The notes under the pieces are model-generated. The model was not told the DNA's origin. It worked only from the letters and a program-made list of their open reading frames with translations, and searched no databases. Of a DNA stretch of 64,000 nt, positions 34,200-44,900 are shown one piece after another. Location of the stretch: positions 27,917,010 through 27,981,009 of the forward strand of contig JAQFVV010012394.1 of the NCBI GenBank assembly GCA_028023455.1. The letters are read 5' to 3'. Positions within the stretch are counted from its first letter, which is position 1. The number at the start of each line of letters is the position of its first letter. Made by a program: the position numbers and the translations under genes. Source of the stretch: Epiperipatus broadwayi. Taxonomy: Eukaryota; Onychophora; Udeonychophora; Euonychophora; Peripatidae.

Positions 34200-35110
34200 A
34201 TAAAAACCAAGAACTCACTTTTTGTATAATCATTTTGTTTGTATTTATTTTTCCACAACTTCATTCTTTATACCTTTCTGCTTGAAGGCATTTACATTCA
34301 ATTAACAGATACCTAATATTTTCTATGCTTTCCTTACATAATTTGCAGACTAAATCACCCATATTTTTCCATTTATATGAGTATTCCCTTGTTGCTAAAG
34401 ATCCTGTTCGAACCTTAAACAGTAAACTATTCCTTGCTATTACCATAAATTAACTTGCACCCAATATTCTGTTTACTTGTATATATATTTAAACTCTTTA
34501 CTTTCCATACTAGTTCTCCATCTCTCTAACTCCCTATTTTTTATCAATATATCTATTTTTCTATCCCATTGCTTGCCACTAGAACTCTCAACAATTCCCA
34601 TAACACAATCATTTCACCTTTTGTATAAGTTTACTGACAAATTCTTTATCCAAATCTTCTGCAAACCATACTACATTTCTCATCCATCTTGCCTGTCTTT
34701 TACTCATAAGCCAATTAAATACTATTTTGGCTATTCTCTTATTATCCATAAATTGCAATCTACCAAACATTTTCATTTTAATTTTTGCATCTCTCATATG
34801 AAAACTTGACCATCCCATTTCTCCTTGAATTGCCTCCTTGCTGATCATATATCTGCATCCAATGCATATCTTTCTACTTTCCTTTGAACTTTTCTAAGTA
34901 ATCTAATACCCCTTTACTAACACATAATGCATCATTACCATATGTTAGTCTTGCTACTGCAACTCCCTTCCATATAATTCTAGCTACATCATATTTATTA
35001 TATGAAAACATTGTTAATTTCTTTATCAGTCCCTTTTTTTTGTTTGCTTCATTTATCAATTTTTTCTTTGCATTCAAATTTCTCTGGTTAAATTTCTTCT
35101 GTTATTACAA
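34200..35110 (-). mobile_element. Non-LTR retrotransposon, C-terminal half, frameshifted
   Basis: Three minus-strand frames follow one another (35077-34874, 34848-34609, 34446-34261). They read YDVARIIWKGVAVARLTYGN, then EAIQGEMGWSSF with MKMFGRLQFMDNKRIAKIVF, then FKVRTGSLATREYSYKW with VCKLCKESIENIRYLLIEC. The last is the C-x-x-C...H/R...C zinc-binding knuckle that ends many LINE ORF2 proteins. To my memory this run resembles LINE proteins common in tick genomes. Probably the same family as 1966-2335 and 5400-5935. Inactive. Confidence 0.8.
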
Positions 35111-35700
35111 TTACACTATCTAGTGTATATCAGAGAGTATCACTTAATAATCGTTATCCATTGCTAGCCTGGATTTCATCAGTGAGGAGCTTTAGATTTT
35201 TGAATAATATACTTGCCCTTTTTGGATCTAATACACTTTTTCTCTAGCAATCATCCCCCCCCCCCTTTTTTTTATGAAAAATCTAATTTTTTTACTCTAA
35301 GCCTATTTACTTGCATAATCATATAGATCTGAAATCAGTTCGATTTTTGTGTATTATGGTGATATCAGTGTTTTAATGACCTTGTTGGATGTGTATCAGT
35401 TTTGGCTAAGAATAAAGCTGCATAAGGCTTAGATTGAAGAAATTAACAGATTTTTTAATTTGGGCTGATAACTTGATAGTATGACAACAAAAAATGTTAA
35501 AAATGGCTGCTAGAGGAAAAATAGATTGGATGTAAAAAGTCCAAACACACACTACTCAAGAATCCAAAAGCTACTATTGACGAAAGCCATAGGCTAGAAA
35601 CTAATCTGAGTGTATTGGAGAGGATAGAATGAAATAAGGGATTATTAAATAATACTTTCTGGCATTTATTAAATCTTATACTAGATGGCATACTTGTAAG
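35105..35700. mobile_element. Family H fold-back element, strongly decayed
   Basis: Left arm has GGATTTCATCAGTGAGGAGC (35170) and a C run at 35257-35268. The centre keeps TCATATAGATCTGAAATCAG. The right arm (35500-35700) keeps GCTGCTAGAGGAAAAATAGA, TTGACGAAAGCCATAGGCTA, GAAACTAATCTGAG and TTCTGGCATTTATTAAAT. Arms can still be aligned as reverse complements, but the ribozyme-like boxes have changed (TTGACGA, AATC). Confidence 0.65.
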
Positions 35701-35975
35701 AATTTACCTTTGTGCAGAGGTATTAGGCTTTTAAACATCTTAAGTTTTGTTACTGTGTTTAAATTTATGAAACATTGCTCATGATATTTGAGTGGTTGTT
35801 ACCATAGAAGAATAGACTGCTGCTCAAAATGTGAAAGAGTTAAGAGATTTACATTATTTTATTTGTATTTTATTTTGCATTTATTACATATGCAGAGATG
35901 GGCATGGTTTCATAGATAGGTGTATGCTTAAAATATTATGCTGATTTTATTTATTTATTCTTATAAATCTTTTAG

Positions 35976-36127
35976 GTAGTGAAAGTGATGTTGTTTTCTA
36001 CGATGCTGTTGAAGATCTTGAAGATCTTAGTCCTGAAGAAGATGCTAAAAGAGACCCAAGAGTAATTTGTATAAAGAAGAAATTAGGCATTGTGTTCAGG
36101 AAGCGAGCACAATTGAGAAATTTAAAA
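35976..36127 (+). CDS. JMY: JMY/WHAMM-family protein, coding exon 4 (residues 396-446)
   Basis: After AAATCTTTTAG, the bases GT complete codon 396 (Gly). The exon reads SESDVVFYDAVEDLEDLSPE, then VICIKKKLGIVFRKRAQLRN and LK. D-V-V-F-Y-D-A corresponds to the E-V-V-Y-Y-D of JMY and WHAMM, and K-x-x-L-x-x-x-x-x-R-A-x-LRN-x-K to the following coiled-coil stretch. Ends AAAA/GTAAGT in phase 0, a near-perfect donor. Acidic in its first half. Confidence 0.9.
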
Positions 36128-37384
36128 GTAAGTAATGTGTCACAAATTTTTTTTAAAAAAATTATGTCTGTTATTATCATCTATTTTTTTTTTAAAAAAA
36201 AGTTTCATCTCTTTATTTCTCATTATTTTAAAACAAAAATCTTTTTTTCGGCAATATTCCTGCAAATGGGGAAATTTGTTTGTCTGCATTGTAAGGTTTT
36301 TGGTGTTTTGTTTTGAAAGAGAAGTGCCTTTTTGGTATTGATGCTTTGTTTGCATTTTGACATTTGGTTTTAAACAAAAAGGTTCCTTGTTGATATTGAT
36401 GTTAAAAAAAATTTAATTTTGCTTAAATTTAATTGATTAATTTTAAATTTATATTTATTAATTTTGTTAAAAATCAATAGTCAATAGATGATAACAAATA
36501 AAATCTTGGGTACTTTTCTGTCTTATGGGCAAGCAAGGTGACACCTGTATTTTTGATAAATATTCAATTCCAGAGACCTACAATTTCTCTTTTTAAATGC
36601 GTTAGTTGTTAAATTTAAAAAAAAAAAAGAATAAATTAAATGAAAGAAAAGTAATAAATTCCATTAAATTACATTAATAATCTTTATTTCAATTTTTTTT
36701 TACTTATAATGTGGAAATGACAATGATGCTTGTTTAGAGAAACCAATGAATGATTCATTGTAAATGTTATCATTTTCAAGTTTTTTTTTATTTTTCAAAT
36801 ACATTTTATATTCCTATAACTTATTTTTTATTTATGTTCAATGTGTATGAAGTAAAATTTGATAGTACTTAAAAAATATAACATTCTAACCAAATTTTTT
36901 TTTTATGGTTTATTTAATTATTTTTATTGATTTAAGAACCAATCTCCTTATGTTTCATATATACAATATATTTTTTTACACGAATTTCTTTTGCACATAA
37001 TTTTCAGGAATCAATTTACTGTGTAAAATCAGAATTGGGTGTATTTCATTAATTACTGTATTTTATTTAAACACTTAATCAAACATTTATAAATAAATGA
37101 AGATTTATGTTAATGACATTTTATCTACATGCATATATGGGACTTTTTTCTCTGGCAGAATAACCTAGTTGATTACAGCATCAGGTTAAACTTAATATTC
37201 ATGAATCTAAAGGTCACTGGTATCAATTCTTGTATTAGACTGCTAGCAATACTTAAAAAAGAAAGAGTAATATCACTAGATCCATTGTGTTCTATACTAA
37301 CTGTATGCTATTACTAACAGCTAAATGTAGTTGAAAAGATATAAAAGTTCTAAATTTTTAAAAACATTTAATAATATATCTAGA

Positions 37385-37680
37385 TGATATGGATCGTCAT
37401 CATAATTTTCAAACATTATCAATCCACTCTCCAAGTGTAATCCAGTTTCTCCAATCTCTAGCCTCTCTTCTCCATTCATACGAGTGCACCTCCTTACCTA
37501 TCCATCTCACATGTGGCCTTTTACTAGGTTGTTTACAATTTTTTGGTTCAGTTTAAGATTTCAACTGTCCATCTACTATCATCTTTTCCAACAATAAGTC
37601 CAGTCCAACTTACTTCAGTCTCTTATTTCTTTCAATGTTGTCAGTAACATTTGTTTGTTCTCTAACATATAACTACAATT
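37385..37680 (-). mobile_element. RTE-like LINE 3' end, decayed
   Basis: Plus strand ATCATAATTTTCAAACATTA, TATCCATCTCACATGTGG, TTTCAACTGTCCATCTACTA matches 324-720 and 60470-60815. Only the last 300 bases of the LINE are present, in minus orientation, with stops. Confidence 0.65.
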
Positions 37681-37743
37681 TATAAACAAGCTTTAAAAAA
37701 AATATAAAAGGCAAATAATACAAATTTATAAATAAGCTTTAAT

Positions 37744-37860
37744 AAAATAAAATTAGGAATGTGTGAAGCGCTGGAGAGAGAAGCCATAATGAGTACAAAT
37801 TATAAGACTATAAAATAATCAACAGCTTAGCGCTTTTTCACACACTCCTAATTTTATTTT
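37744..37860. repeat. Inverted repeat with ~30 bp arms
   Basis: AAAATAAAATTAGGAATGTG to AAGCGCT at 37744-37772 pairs with AGCGCTTTTTCACACACTCC to ATTTT at 37829-37860. Upstream, AATTTATAAACAAGCTTTAA (37677) and AATTTATAAATAAGCTTTAA (37721) form a direct repeat. AGCGCTTT also occurs in the hairpin repeat at 27020. Nature unknown. Confidence 0.6.
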
Positions 37861-38161
37861 GTTATAATTATCGCGAAAGAAAAATGTAAAAGGCAAATTA
37901 TAATATATTGGCAAAATAACTGTTTACCCTAAAGTGCTTTGTTCTCTAGATTTAAGGATTATCCCTGATTATTTTAGAATTCTTATCAATAGCTTCCTCT
38001 ATTTTATGATTTTCATAAAAATAAACCAATTTAAAACTTTGTTGTGGATAATGACTTGGTTTAGAAGAATTTTGTAGCTATCATGATGTTTGATCCATAC
38101 CATTAAAAATTCCATTTTTACCATAAGGCTATTATGCTTTCTAATTGTTAGTTTTCACAGG

Positions 38162-38784
38162 AATATTCAAAGATTAAACCACTAAACATCACATGATCAC
38201 TATTTCATACTAGCACAATAATTGTTATTAAACAATTCAAAACAAAACAACACTCTCCATAGATGGCACTACTATATGGAGAGTGTTGTTTTGTTTTGAA
38301 TTGTTTAATAACAATTATTGTGCTAGTATGAGATAGTGATCATGTGATGTTTAGTGGTTTAACACCAATCCTGCCTAATAGGATAGTGGTGGCTATGGTT
38401 GTTAAAGAGCAGAAGACACCAAAATGTATGGGTACTGAATTCCAGACCCATATGACTATATAAGCTATTGAGCTTGGATTGAGAATATTAATAGTGTTTT
38501 CAATTTCATTCTCATAGTTTTGTAGTTAAATAGAGTTAAAAGGTGGGTGCTGGAGGGTTGCATTAGATCCTAAGATCTAGGTGCAGTGCTCTCAGATCCA
38601 AGGCTCCTCACTGATGAAGGCCACAAGCCAGAAACTAGTCTGGGGATATTGGATGAGTAGGCACTAGATAGGGATTTTATGCACAAGCCTTCTGGCATCC
38701 ATTGATTGCTCTTGTTAGCACAAGATGGCACTACTATATGGAGAGTGTTGTTTTGTTTTGAATTGTTTAATAATATTCAAAGAT
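38162..38784. mobile_element. Family H element with 13 bp target duplication
   Basis: AATATTCAAAGAT at 38162-38174 and 38772-38784 is a perfect duplication, so the insert is 38175-38771 (597 bp). It opens with a near-perfect hairpin (arms 38174-38261 and 38275-38362, spacer 13). The right arm continues through the whole unit once: ACACCAATCCTGCC, CCAAAATGTATGGGTACTGA, GTTTTGTAGTTAAATAGAG, the hammerhead-like segment, and the end GGAGAGTGTTGTTTTG. The unit end occurs both in the hairpin and at the right border, so unit end and unit start are joined in the hairpin. It looks young because its arms are nearly identical. Confidence 0.88.
38597..38653 (+). ncRNA. Hammerhead ribozyme-like motif, best copy
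   Basis: CTGATGA at 38611-38617, GAAAC at 38631-38635 and GTC at 38638-38640. Stem I is CCTCA (38606-38610) with TGGGG (38641-38645), extended by TCCA/TGGA. Stem II is GGC/GCC with loop CACAA. Stem III is two pairs with loop TA. This corresponds to the type I minimal hammerheads described in Penelope-like elements. Cleavage would fall after 38640. The A-A pair at the base of stem II and the very short stem III are reasons for doubt. Confidence 0.55.
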
Positions 38785-38989
38785 AAGAACATTTTGAATG
38801 TTTGTTTTTTTAAAAATAAATTATTGGAGCCACCTAAGATTTGCAAAGTGACATACAAAATAGATGGTATATGGATTAAATTGAATTATTTATGAATTTG
38901 GGAATAAAACACTCTTTGAAGAAAACAAACTAAAAAAAAAAAAAAGATCAAAATTAAAAAGAATAAATAGTTGTAATAGAATTAATTAT

Positions 38990-39800
38990 ATTAAATTTGA
39001 GAAATATGGATTATCAAATGAAGACAAAGATAAAGGTGTTAAATATCTGGATCTCATCCACAAAATATTAATATGTTGGATTATAGAATTGTCTTAAAAC
39101 CTATAAGTATTTGAGGTGCTATTCACCCAAAATCACAAACTCCAATAAAGGATTTTCTATATAGAAACAGTAAACTATATAAATTTGTAATCAATCCTAA
39201 AAACAATATAGATGTTTATATAAAAGACCTAGTAAATTTAGAATATAACTATAATAAAAGATTTTATAACAAAATGAAGAACCTTCTACCACTTCAACAA
39301 ATGGATGCCAGGAAATGGATTGGTCTACCGTATGCCCTAAAATATCACAAAAATTGAAAAACATATGTACAGACACATATAATGTGAGTTTCAGAACTCC
39401 CCCACGTTTCACTAAATATGTTATTAAATAACTCTAGATAAATTGCCTTTAAAGCCAGCACAACAAATTGTTTATAAAATTCCATGCCGCGATCCCGTGT
39501 ACAAAGCTTCATATTATGGGGAGTCACGCATGAACTTATTTACCAGAATAACCCAGCGTAGATATTTGTAAAATTGGGCACAAAGAAGTGAGGAATATAC
39601 ATCAATATTTTTGGACCATGAAAGTAAATTCTGCCACAAATTCAACTTAACGATGGCTAAAATAGTCTGTAAAAGAAAGAGAGGATAGAAACAAGATTAA
39701 AGAGGCCTGGATGGTTGCAAAGGGTCACCAAATTTTAAATGGGAAAGACTCATGTATTCCTCTCTCAAAGAAAATGAAAAAAATTCAATAAATTTGCATA
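38990..39800 (+). mobile_element. Penelope-like element, C-terminal part with GIY-YIG remnant
   Basis: With frameshifts the plus strand reads FRTPPRFTKYVI, then QQIVYKIPCRDPVYKASYYG and ESRMNLFTRITQ, then EEYTSIFLDHESKFCHKFNL and TMAKIVCKRKRG. QIVYKIPC...YYGES is the GIY-YIG endonuclease motif that ends Penelope reverse transcriptases; the H-E and K-x-x-C-K-R part is its C-terminal helix. The upstream part (38990-39120) may be the end of the RT domain. Stops and frameshifts show it is dead. It is followed by repeated non-coding sequence to 41660. Confidence 0.8.
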
Positions 39801-39879
39801 AAGCAAAATGTAATTAAATATTAAATTAAGTCCTGAAACAGATATAAATGCCGCATATATTATGTAGACTCCTGAGCAC

Positions 39880-41660
39880 AAATGTTGTGAATATGGTGAA
39901 ATTGTTTATTGAACGCATGCAAAGCAATAAATAAAATTTATATAAAGTTTATCTTTTCTGTGTAAATGTATGATAGAATCAAGAAAAGAGAAAGTGATTA
40001 ATTATGATGTAAACAAAGGAATAAGGAGATCTTTCCATGTAATAACTAGAGAGATATGTTTAGCAATGGGTTTTCTAGAAAATTATCATTATTATTGGCA
40101 GTCCTAAGCTAAACTATTTGTTCTAGTAGCCAACAGTAACTTTTTTGTCTTGAGTTTACTTAAACACAAAAGGGGGCACCCTTTAATCCAAATGAAGAAG
40201 GGACCTTCTTTTGTTTGTGAATAAAATCAAAACAAAAAAGCTATTATGACTACTAGGTTAGTTTAGATTTGTCAATAGAAATTAATTATTATATAGCAAC
40301 ATTATTGTTATATATCTCTAGTTATTACATGGAAATATCCCCACTCATTCCTTTGTTTACATTATAAGTGATCCATAAAAATATTCAATGTAAAATACAT
40401 AGCTCTTTGAAGGAGATAAAGCAGAATATAAAGAGAATCTGAGATTCTGCTAAGTTCTTATACTCATAAAAATATATGAGTTTAAATTCATATAAGATTA
40501 TTGGGGTAGAAATAAAAGATAGACTCTCTTGTTTCTGAACAAATTCAAAACAAAAGACTATTATTGGCTACTAGAGCAAGTAGTTTATTTAGAACTGTTA
40601 ATAATAATTGATAATTGCCTAGCAACACCACTGCTAGACATATCTCTTAGTTATTATATGGAAGTATTCACACTCATTTCTTTGTTTATATCGTAATTAA
40701 TCGATGAAAAGTATTTAATTTACCATATATATCTTTCTGGGGGAGATGAAATTGCAGTATTCAAGGTCAAGGTATAAACATATATAATGTATAATGAATA
40801 TGTAAATAATAATAATTGTATAAATATAACGAATATGTAAAAGTAATAATAATTGTATAAATGTAGAATAAAAGTAATAACTGTAATGTATAGTAAATAT
40901 GTAAAATAACTGTATAGTAATTAAGAATAATGATTGTGTAAAATTACAATGTTATTAAATCATAGAAAGTTGTATAATAATAGAAAGCCCAGCTGACCTT
41001 ATAGGGTCAAAAAACTATGTAAAATACCATATATGGTGAGAAACGTAAAAATACTGTGTGTATGTGAAAACGTAAGTGAAAACACCATATATGGTTAGGA
41101 ATGTAAAAGACTCCAGAAGTCTTGAGGGGTATATAAACCCCCATAAACTAAACTGATGTTCTGAGTTTTAATTATGAGTCAGAGACTCCTGCCTCTGTAA
41201 GTTGAAAGCAGGACTAGGGTATTTTATGCAGGTCACCACGACCTTTTATTATTTTATTACGCCTTATAATAGGCGATGTATATAGTTAAAATTATTCGTA
41301 TTAAAGTATAATCTTACCATCTCAATTCTGCCTTTGTCCATTTATTTACTTGCGGGTCATAAGACACTGCAGAAATAATTATAGAATATAAAGAAAAGAT
41401 GAGTTTTCTTCTTTGTCATTGTAATTATAAAAATGTATATCTTGGTTTAAATCCATATAAGACATTGACTTAGAAATGAAAAACCTTATATTTTTAAATA
41501 AACTCAAAATGAATAAACAATTTGTTGGCTAGTGGAGGACGATAGTTTAACTTAAGGCTGTTTATAATAATTGACAGTTACCTATAAACATATCTTACTA
41601 GTTATTGCATGGAAATATCCTTATTCATATTTTTGTTTATATATATATATATATACATTG
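39880..41660. repeat. Nested direct and inverted repeats after the Penelope fragment
   Basis: GTAAACAAAGGAATAAGGAG with TGTAATAACTAGAGAGATAT (40013-40055) is the reverse complement of ATATCTCTAGTTATTACATG to CCTTTGTTTAC (about 40310-40362). Direct copies of the latter with CTTGTTTCTGAACAAATTC-like text occur at 40500-40700 and 41460-41640. This is the tandem plus inverted arrangement expected of Penelope pseudo-LTRs. A separate 610 bp insertion (40758-41367) splits one copy. The run ends in (AT)n directly at the acceptor of coding exon 5. Confidence 0.6.
40753..41372 (+). mobile_element. Solo-LTR-like insertion with 5 bp duplication
   Basis: TGCAG at 40753-40757 and 41368-41372 flanks 610 bp. 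The sequence around it can be closed up to match the neighbouring copy of the repeat (GATAAAGCAGAATATAAAG), which supports insertion. Inside are two ACCATATATGGT palindromes (41028, 41083), a TATA box (GGGTATATAAACCCC, about 41128), then GTTCTGAGTTTTAATTATGA and a GC-richer end (TTTACTTGCGGGTCA). A promoter-like middle and 4-6 bp duplication fit a solo LTR. The ends are not the usual TG...CA, so boundaries or family may differ. Confidence 0.5.
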
Positions 41661-41663
41661 TAG

Positions 41664-41732
41664 AAATCTTGTATCGCAGCTTGGGAGACAAAAACTCATT
41701 TAAAACACGAAGAAAAAATGGCTAATGAAAAG
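41664..41732 (+). CDS. JMY: JMY/WHAMM-family protein, coding exon 5 (residues 447-469)
   Basis: A 69 bp exon, 23 codons, phase 0 at both ends, reading KSCIAAWETKTHLKHEEK followed by MANEK. It restores the stretch that vertebrate JMY has between its LRNKK and REKL blocks (E-I-C-I-A-K-H...), which would otherwise be missing between exons 4 and 6. Donor is AAAAG/GTAGTT. The acceptor TTGTAG follows an (AT)n run and is weak, so skipping is conceivable; skipping would keep the frame. Found by matching the expected coiled-coil text, not by ORF length. Confidence 0.8.
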
Positions 41733-41809
41733 GTAGTTTTTTATTTAATTTGTTAGTGGATTTTTGCAGTAATTTTTCTGTTTAAACTTTTTTTCTTTTT
41801 TCTCCATAG
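41733..41809 (+). other. Intron 5 of the coding region (77 bp)
   Basis: GTAGTT to a very pyrimidine-rich end, TTTTTTCTCCATAG. It is the only short intron of the gene; all others exceed 3.5 kb. Confidence 0.8.
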
Positions 41810-41902
41810 CAAAAATTAGATCCAGAAAGGGAACTAGAAAGGAAAGCACGAATTGAAGAGTCACGGAAAAGGACTTTACAAAGATTACGTAACCATAAAC
41901 AG
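41810..41902 (+). CDS. JMY: JMY/WHAMM-family protein, coding exon 6 (residues 470-500)
   Basis: 31 codons, phase 0 to phase 0, reading QKLDPERELERKARIEES followed by RKRTLQRLRNHKQ. This matches the EKLHDEEERK...ERQRTLDRLR-x-x-KQ block of JMY/WHAMM without gaps and closes the coiled coil before the proline-rich region. Ends CAG/GTTTAC. Confidence 0.9.
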
Positions 41903-44900
41903 GTTTACTTTTGAATGTTTTACTACTAATTATTATTTGCGAATATTTATATGCATGTTAATTATTAATGTAGTAAGTCTTTTACCCTTTTTTTAAATTA
42001 GTATTATTTTCATATTTTATGATTTTATTATTAAAATTAACACATTTCTATATGATCATTTCCACTGGTTTTTTTTTTTACAAATTAAATATTGTCAATT
42101 CATTTAGATGTAAACAAAGTTATCTATTCTCTGTTCTTTTTAACTGTATCTATTTATCTTTCTGTTCATACTTATATATATATTGTAACACTTCTGTTAC
42201 ATAGCATACAATAACATAGTGTGTGTGCACATATATATATATATATAAAGTTGAAAGGAAAAGTAGAATTAAACACAAAAATTTTGTAGCTATTTTCTAC
42301 ATGTCACTGTGAATAAAATAATCCTATAAAGGCTTAAATAATTGTGAATTTAAAATAAAATTTTATTATAAATTAAACATTTAAAAAGGTTTAAATAAAT
42401 ATTAATATTGTATTCTGATTTTGAAATTAAAAACAAGCGCATTTTATGTTAAAATAGAAATGATAATTGTAAACCATTTCTATTATCTATTTTGAAATCT
42501 TTTTAATTAATTGGTAAATTTCTATTTATGTAGAAATCTTTGTGCCTTTACTTTGATAAAAATTTCAAAGTTGCTTTCAAAAGGAGTAAAATTGTTTTTA
42601 ATCAAAATAAAAAGATAAAAACAGTTCTTAATTTAGTGTTTTTGTCACCTCAGCTGACTATATAAAAAGAGTTGATAAAAGGAATAGCTTAGTTGGCTGG
42701 TAGTTTTTTGTAAGAGTTGGTTTCCTGAGTTATATAGATAACTGCCATAGAGGTAACTGAAGTCAAGATAAAAGGAGGTGGCTACTGCTAGTTCACTATG
42801 CAGAGTTTAGATGCACCTAGAAGTAAGACCAACTTCTTTGTCTCTATAGCCTTAAATGTGGACAAGACAGCTTGCTGACCTAAAGTCCATGTGGAACCAA
42901 ATCAACATTTATCTAATTATATATTCCTGATGATGACAATACCTGGACTGTATCTTTCCTGATGAGACAATCTGGGACTGGGTTTTACCTAGAGAACCTT
43001 AGTTTGCTGAAGAAGTAGTTATATGTGTTATTTCAACTGTATGCAAAGAAGCACAGATAAATGTATTTACATGAAGCATAACTGGTGAGTTGTTTTAGTA
43101 GTTCCTTAAAATGACATTTAAAAATATAACTCAAAGTGCAAGTAATAATTTTGCTTGGATTAAAAATAAAAAAGTAAAGGGTTAATAGACAATTCTATAT
43201 TTTAAAGAAAGACATTATAATTAATTAGCCTATGATAGTAATATGTATATATAGAATAATTATTTTTTCGTTTACTAAAAAAAAGATATTTTAAAAGAGT
43301 AACCCAAGTAAATAACTTTGCTTGGATTAAAAATCAAAAAGTCAAGAATCAATTCATAGGCAATTTTATAGAAAGAAAAAAGAACATTTATCTAATTAAT
43401 CTTAAATTTTCAAAAAAAAAAGTTGATAGGACTTTTTTTAAAAGAAAACTAATCAATTAAAAGAAAAAACTTTCATAACGAATGAATTTTTGTATATTTT
43501 GCAATTGGAATTAATTTTTAATAATTTTATTATTTTGATAAATTCAAATATGATAGATGAATTTCATTTATATGTTAATCAATTATTGTACCACATCTAT
43601 GTGTGCAGATGATATCTATATGCTTAAGTAAACCTAATGTTTAAGTAAATCTAAGTTGAGGTATTTATATCATTAAGTGATAGCTTAAAATTTTTTTTAT
43701 TTTATGACAATTCTAATATGTTCCGAAATTATTGGCCACATATCTGTGTGCTAAATGTGTTTTAAGTAAACCTATTGGAGCATATATATAAACCACAATG
43801 TGATAAATTGAATCAACACATGTAAAATTTAAACATTTTTAAAATTTAATTAAATGTCAATTGAAATGTATTCATTGTATATTATAAAACACACATCTGT
43901 GCACCTATCTATATATGTGTTGTATGTAAACACTTTAAGAAGTATTGTAAAATCAATGTAATACTTTGAATTTTGTATAGAAATCAAAAGTTTATATATG
44001 TATAGCCTTATTCTAGAGACCTTAATTTCAATTTATTTTTTATTGTTGTTAATAAACTTGTATGTTACTTTTAAATTATTTCAGAGTACTTGATTCCAAA
44101 TGGTTTTTAGAATATTATATTTGCATCATCTCTTGATCACAATAACAGTAATAGAGCTTATGTTCTCTGAGCTAGATTTGTGCATAATGGTCTTATATAT
44201 GGAAGGGAATGTATATTAGTGTTTATGGGTATCCATTGATACTAATGATATTCTCATCAATCATCATCATCATTCTGGTTGGAACAAAAAGAATATTCTT
44301 TAAAGCCTATGCACTACATTTTATTTTATTTTAGTCTTATTACAACTTAAGATTATAGTTGGCCATTACATTAATGGTACTAAGTAGTATCCTGAGCATT
44401 GATGATGATTAGCATGTTTTTCTTAGTCTGTAGAGATTTTGCTTTTCTTATGTTTCAGATTATGTAATACCGTAATCTTTTTTTTTTTTAATGGACTCGA
44501 TGTTGAAGGACTTAAACATGCCCTTTATTGAGTGTTTGTGAGCAAATAACACTTATTTCCTGAGGTGGTGTTGGGTTGTAGGAAAAGTTTGCTCTGTGCT
44601 GCTTTGTTGACTTCCATGCAAGATCGTTTTCTTTTGAAATCTCTAAATAAAGTAAAACTGGAATTTGTTTATATAAATCACTAGCAGGAAGACACAAATC
44701 CCTTTTAATTCTTAGGTGAGAAAACAAACTTATCTGCCAGGGTGTTTAATGTTTCAATACTCTCATACACTCTCTGATAAATCCACTAGAGAAATCTAAA
44801 TCAAACTTTCATATTTTTGTTTGATTAAGATTTTTTTTTGAATTTAATAAATTTTAAAATTATTTATAATTATTTTGGGCTAATGTTTGTCTCTGTGTTC

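Larger units (their letters stand above)
25199..35975 (+). other. Intron 3 of the coding region (10.8 kb)
   Basis: Donor GTAACG, acceptor AAATCTTTTAG. It contains LINE, SINE and family H pieces, a CpG-elevated stretch (30740-31745) and a decayed non-LTR element. 26040-27000, 27180-29340 and 31850-33200 hold no gene I can identify; 27660-27960 and 32740-33000 look like old dispersed sequence but I cannot place them. Confidence 0.8.
36128..41663 (+). other. Intron 4 of the coding region (5.5 kb)
   Basis: Donor GTAAGT, acceptor ATACATTGTAG with a weak pyrimidine tract, because the intron ends in an (AT)n run. Carries LINE, family H, Penelope and LTR pieces listed separately. 36130-37120 is simple AT-rich sequence with poly-T runs; the ORFs on both strands there are incidental. 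37150-37250 resembles an old SINE. Confidence 0.8.

Noticed and set aside
34477-34809. Plus-strand ORF of 110 codons
   Set aside because: Antisense to the minus-strand LINE frames, which carry clear conserved motifs.
42945-42985. CCTGATGAGACAATCTGGGAC, another CTGATGA box
   Set aside because: No GAAA box follows the hairpin; at most a decayed copy.
44512-44727. Minus-strand ORF of 71 codons with fairly balanced composition
   Set aside because: No recognised motif, no splice context and no repeat copy in the window; too short to support as a gene.
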